A stretch of DNA of 34,345 nucleotides from Oerskovia merdavium (GTDB lineage Bacteria > Actinomycetota > Actinomycetes > Actinomycetales > Cellulomonadaceae), in contig NZ_JACSQF010000002.1 of NCBI RefSeq assembly GCF_014836755.1, positions 183,415 through 217,759 of the forward strand, read 5' to 3'. The notes beneath the pieces were generated by a model. The model did no database searches. It saw nothing but the letters and a program-made list of their open reading frames with translations, and was not told the DNA's origin. A program made the position numbers and the translations under genes. Positions 31,231 to 34,345 of the stretch are shown here, one piece after another. Each line of letters begins with the position of its first letter. Position 1 is the stretch's first letter.

Positions 31231-32295
31231 GTGTCACCTACACTGCCCCACGTGCGTACCCGTCTCACAGATCTCGCCGAACAAGCCGGCGTCAGTACTG
31301 CGACGGTCTCGCGCGTCCTGAACGGGAAGGCCGGTGTCGCCAGCGAGACGCGCCAAGCAGTGCTCGCAGCGCTGGACCTCCTCGGCTACGAACGTCCCGA
31401 GAAGCTCCGCAACCGGTCCGCAGGCCTGGTCGGCCTGATCGTCCCGGAGCTGACGAACCCCGTCTTCCCCGCGTTCGCGCAGATCATCGAGTCGCTGCTC
31501 TCCGAGCACGGGTACACCCCTCTACTGTGCACGCAGTCCCCGGGGGGCACCACCGAGGACGAGTACGTCGAGATGCTCCTCGACCACGCGGTCGACGGCA
31601 TCGTCTTCATCTCGGGCCTGCACGCCGACACGCAGGCGAGCCACGACCGCTACGAGCGCCTGCGCAGCCGCGGCATGCCGATCGTCCTGGTCAACGGCTA
31701 CGCGCCGGGCGTGGACGCCCCGTTCGTCTCTCCCGACGACGTCGCGAGCGTCGAGCTCTCGGTGCGTCACCTCGAGTCGCTCGGCCACCGGAGGATCGGC
31801 CTCGCGATCGGGCCCGGCCGGTTCGTCCCCGCGCAGCGCAAGCTCGCCGGCTTCGCCGACGCGCTCGTGCGCCACGGGCTGGTCTCGGACGTCGCTGAGG
31901 CGGACGAGCACATCGTCGTGACCCTCTTCACGGTCGAGGGCGGGCAGGCCGCGGCCGGCGAGCTCATCGACTCGGGGCACACCGCGATCGTCTGCGGCTC
32001 GGACCTCATGGCGCTCGGCGCCATCCGGGCAGCACGTGCGCGGGGCCTGCGGGTCCCGGAGGACGTGTCGGTCGTCGGCTACGACGACTCGCCGCTCATC
32101 GCCTTCACCGACCCACCCCTGACCACGGTGCGCCAGCCCGTGGCCGCGATGGGGCAGGCGGCGATCAGCGCGCTGCTCACCGAGATCTCGGGCGACAGGG
32201 CTCCGCGTTCCGAGCTGCTGTTCCAGCCCGAGCTCATCGTGCGCGGCTCGACGGGCGCGGCACCGAGCCACCGACTCGACAACCCCCAGCCGTAA
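31231..32295 (+). CDS. LacI-family regulator of the maltodextrin genes
   Basis: A 354-residue LacI/GalR repressor. The N-terminal helix-turn-helix RLTDLAEQAGVSTATVSRVLNGKAG is followed by the hinge helix segment and a periplasmic-binding-like sugar domain (about 65-335) with GLIVPELTNPVF and the late SVVGYDDSPLIAFTDPPLTTV, all standard. It is divergent from malEFG. Palindromes at 31113-31124 and 32292-32303 fit control of both malE and the downstream alpha-glucosidase, with a maltooligosaccharide as likely inducer. Start choice: GTG 31231 has AGGAGG 4 nt upstream; GTG 31252 is 7 nt after a TACACT box and could be a leaderless start. Both retain the DNA-binding domain. Confidence 0.9.
   Translation: MSPTLPHVRTRLTDLAEQAGVSTATVSRVLNGKAGVASETRQAVLAALDLLGYERPEKLRNRSAGLVGLIVPELTNPVFPAFAQIIESLLSEHGYTPLLCTQSPGGTTEDEYVEMLLDHAVDGIVFISGLHADTQASHDRYERLRSRGMPIVLVNGYAPGVDAPFVSPDDVASVELSVRHLESLGHRRIGLAIGPGRFVPAQRKLAGFADALVRHGLVSDVAEADEHIVVTLFTVEGGQAAAGELIDSGHTAIVCGSDLMALGAIRAARARGLRVPEDVSVVGYDDSPLIAFTDPPLTTVRQPVAAMGQAAISALLTEISGDRAPRSELLFQPELIVRGSTGAAPSHRLDNPQP
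31239..31244 (+). promoter_or_regulatory. Possible leaderless -10 inside the lacI-family gene start
   Basis: TACACT ends 7 nt before an in-frame GTG at 31252, giving a possible second, leaderless start 7 codons into the annotated gene. Confidence 0.35.
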
Positions 32296-32303
32296 GCGCT
32301 TAC
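32292..32303. promoter_or_regulatory. LacI-type operator upstream of the alpha-glucosidase
   Basis: GTAAGCGCTTAC is a perfect 12-bp palindrome overlapping the TAA stop of the regulator gene. It covers part of a probable promoter: TCGACA (32276-32281) and TACACT (32301-32306). It differs from the malE operator only at the second base of each arm. Confidence 0.7.
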
Positions 32304-32501
32304 ACTCGGACGACGGCTCGTCGGGCCAGCCTCCTTCGACGGTCGCGCCCACGGTCCCCGTACCGGTGATCCTCCGGGCAACGACACGCCCGGTTTCAGC
32401 ACGGACCGCCTCGCAGCACCAGGCGCCCCGGTCCGTCGATCGCCATCCCCAGAACGAGCTCCACCACGCCACACCCCGCACACAGTGAGGACCTGTACTC
32501 C

Positions 32502-34307
32502 ATGTCTCGTATCGATTCGATCCCGGCTGCCGAGGTCGACTCCGCACCTGCACTGACCGCCACCCGGCTCGTCCACGCGGCCCACGAGGGCCCGGGCGAG
32601 TGGTGGCGCGACGCGGTCATCTACCAGGTGTACCCGCGCTCCTTCGCCGACGGGAACGGCGACGGGATCGGCGACCTGCCCGGCGTGACCGCCCGCCTGC
32701 CGCACCTCAAGGCGCTGGGGATCGACGCGGTCTGGCTCTCGCCGTTCTACCGCTCGCCGCAGAAGGACGCCGGCTACGACGTCTCCGACTACCGCGACGT
32801 GGACCCGCTGTTCGGCACGCTCGCCGACTTCGACGAGATGCTCGCCGCCGCCCACGAGATGGGCATCCGCGTCATCGTCGACGTCGTCCCGAACCACACC
32901 TCGGACCAGCACGCCTGGTTCCAGGAGGCGCTCGCCGCGCCCGAGGGCTCGCCCGAGCGCGCCCGCTACCTGTTCCGCGAGGGCAAGGGCGAGAACGGCG
33001 AGCTGCCCCCCAACAACTGGCAGTCGATCTTCGGCGGACCGGCATGGACCCGCGTGACCGCAGGCGCCGGCGCGCACGTCGTGACCGGTGCCGAGGGCGA
33101 GGTCCCGGGTCAGTGGTACCTGCACATGTTCGACTCGACCCAGCCCGACCTCGACTGGAACAACCCCGAGGTCCGCGCCGAGTTCGAGGACGTCCTGCGC
33201 TTCTGGCTCGACAAGGGCGTCGACGGCTTCCGCATCGACGTCGCGCACGGCATGGTCAAGCAGGACGGGCTGCCCGACTGGGACGGCTCGGTCTCGATGG
33301 TCGACGGCACCGACGCGGGCGCGCCCGAGGACGGCTCCACGGGTGCCGGCAACTCTGGCCCCATGTTCGACCAGGAGGGTGTGCACGACATCTACCGCGC
33401 CTGGCACAAGGTCCTGGCCGAGTACGACGGCGACCGTGCCCTCGTGGCCGAGGCCTGGGTCGAGCCGCTCTCGCGCCTGGCCCGCTACGTGCGCCCGGAC
33501 GAGATGCACCAGGCCTTCAACTTCTCGTTCCTGACCACGGCCTGGGACGCCGCACCCCTGCGCGCCGTCGTCGCCGCGTCGCTGCACGCTTCCGACGAGG
33601 TCGGCGCACCCACCACCTGGGTGCTGTCCAACCACGACGTGGTGCGTCACCCCTCGCGCCTGGGTCTGGCCGAGCCCGGCCTCCGGCCGAACGGGATCTT
33701 CGCGCACGAGCCCCAGCCCGACGAGGAGCTCGGCCTGCGCCGCGCCCGCGCCGCGAGCCTGCTCATGCTCGGCCTGCCGGGCAGCTCGTACCTGTACCAG
33801 GGCGAGGAGCTCGGGCTGCCCGAGCACACCTCGCTGCCGAACGACGTCCGCGAGGACCCCGCGTTCTTCCGCACCGAGGGCGCCGAGGCAGGCCGCGACG
33901 GCTGCCGCGTGCCGATCCCCTGGTCCGCCGAGGCCCCCGGCCTCGGGTTCGGCGCGACGGACAAGACCTGGCTCCCCCAGCCCGAGTCGTACAAGGCCCT
34001 CGCGGCCGACGCCCAGTACGGCGTGGCCGGCTCGACGTTCGAGATGTACAAGGCTGCGCTCGAGATCCGCAAGGCCGAGCACCTCGGGGCGGGCTCGCTC
34101 GCCTGGGTCGACGCCTACGCGGACTCCTCGGACGTCATCGCGTTCCGCAACGGCGACGTGGTGGTCCTGGCGAACCTGGGTTCCGAGCCCGTCGTCCTGC
34201 CGCACGGCGCGCAGGTGCTGGTCGAGAGCGGACCCACGTTCTCCGACCGCAGCGTCGACCCGCAGGTGCGCGTGCCCTCGGACACCACGGTGTGGTTCCG
34301 CGCGTGA
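32502..34307 (+). CDS. GH13 alpha-glucosidase
   Basis: A 601-residue intracellular alpha-glucosidase (GH13, oligo-1,6/AglA-like group) that releases glucose from the non-reducing end of maltooligosaccharides. The barrel begins WWRDAVIYQVYPRSFADGNGDGIGD. The catalytic set is D246 (GFRIDVAHGM), E317 (AEAWVEP) and D379 (SNHDVVRH). QPDLDWNNPEV is the conserved region V that helps set alpha-1,4 versus 1,6 preference. No signal peptide is present. The ATG at 32502 has only a weak GAGG about 11 nt upstream. It lies 206 nt after the regulator, and a palindrome in that gap links it to the maltodextrin regulon. Confidence 0.92.
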   Translation: MSRIDSIPAAEVDSAPALTATRLVHAAHEGPGEWWRDAVIYQVYPRSFADGNGDGIGDLPGVTARLPHLKALGIDAVWLSPFYRSPQKDAGYDVSDYRDVDPLFGTLADFDEMLAAAHEMGIRVIVDVVPNHTSDQHAWFQEALAAPEGSPERARYLFREGKGENGELPPNNWQSIFGGPAWTRVTAGAGAHVVTGAEGEVPGQWYLHMFDSTQPDLDWNNPEVRAEFEDVLRFWLDKGVDGFRIDVAHGMVKQDGLPDWDGSVSMVDGTDAGAPEDGSTGAGNSGPMFDQEGVHDIYRAWHKVLAEYDGDRALVAEAWVEPLSRLARYVRPDEMHQAFNFSFLTTAWDAAPLRAVVAASLHASDEVGAPTTWVLSNHDVVRHPSRLGLAEPGLRPNGIFAHEPQPDEELGLRRARAASLLMLGLPGSSYLYQGEELGLPEHTSLPNDVREDPAFFRTEGAEAGRDGCRVPIPWSAEAPGLGFGATDKTWLPQPESYKALAADAQYGVAGSTFEMYKAALEIRKAEHLGAGSLAWVDAYADSSDVIAFRNGDVVVLANLGSEPVVLPHGAQVLVESGPTFSDRSVDPQVRVPSDTTVWFRA

Positions 34308-34345
34308 CCTGCGGCTCCCGCTAGCCCTGGTCGCGGGGGGGGGGG
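34308..34345. other. Right end with G homopolymer
   Basis: Non-coding tail after the alpha-glucosidase, ending in 10 G. It mirrors the C run at the left end and is probably a contig-end artefact. Confidence 0.6.

Overview
The window looks like ordinary chromosome from a high-GC actinobacterium. It has GTG starts, dense third-position G/C, several leaderless-looking genes, paired DHA2 exporters, a Gram-positive maltodextrin importer and a multimodular secreted chitinase. The gene mix suggests the Cellulomonas/Oerskovia/Cellulosimicrobium group (Micrococcales); the genus is inference. I see no phage, insertion sequence, tRNA, rRNA, CRISPR or defence island. The window opens with 19 C and ends with 10 G, so it may be a whole contig capped by homopolymer artefacts.

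Layout. 168-2689 (-): aminotransferase, then a GT4 glycosyltransferase. 3106-4641 (+): DHA2 exporter, convergent with a uridine-kinase-like gene (4842-5468, -) across three hairpins. 5628-6872 (+): M20 amidohydrolase. 7106-9706 (+): secreted GH18 chitinase with chitin-binding modules at both ends. 9797-10381 (+): leaderless Nudix hydrolase. 10417-11621 (+): sugar O-acetyltransferase overlapping a TetR regulator, with a perfect palindrome on the start codon. 11733-14859 (-): lutABC lactate oxidation operon, divergent from a FadR-type regulator (15115-15801, +), with twin operators between. 16028-16972 (+): PLP serine/threonine dehydratase-like enzyme. 17351-18940 (+): second DHA2 exporter. 19042-25030 (-): prfC, CPA1 antiporter, AIM24-family protein, small membrane protein and dGTPase. 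25166-31014 (-): malE-malF-malG-GH13 maltodextrin operon, divergent from its LacI regulator (31231-32295, +), which is followed by a GH13 alpha-glucosidase (32502-34307, +).

How the genes work together. Maltodextrins would be bound by the MalE lipoprotein, imported by MalFG using an ATPase encoded elsewhere, and cut by the intracellular GH13 enzyme and the alpha-glucosidase. LacI-type palindromes in front of malE and in front of the alpha-glucosidase gene tie both units to one regulator. Lactate oxidation is probably controlled by the divergent FadR-type protein through two identical-arm palindromes, one lying on the lutA -35 box.

The most unusual content is intergenic. Long, near-perfect hairpins without T-tracts lie at most gene ends. 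Two of them contain the same 30-bp palindrome (27/30 identical, 6 kb apart). One carries a duplicated arm that allows alternative hairpins. Five genes have a TANNNT box 6-7 nt before the start codon. No entirely new protein system is evident; the palindrome family is the best lead.
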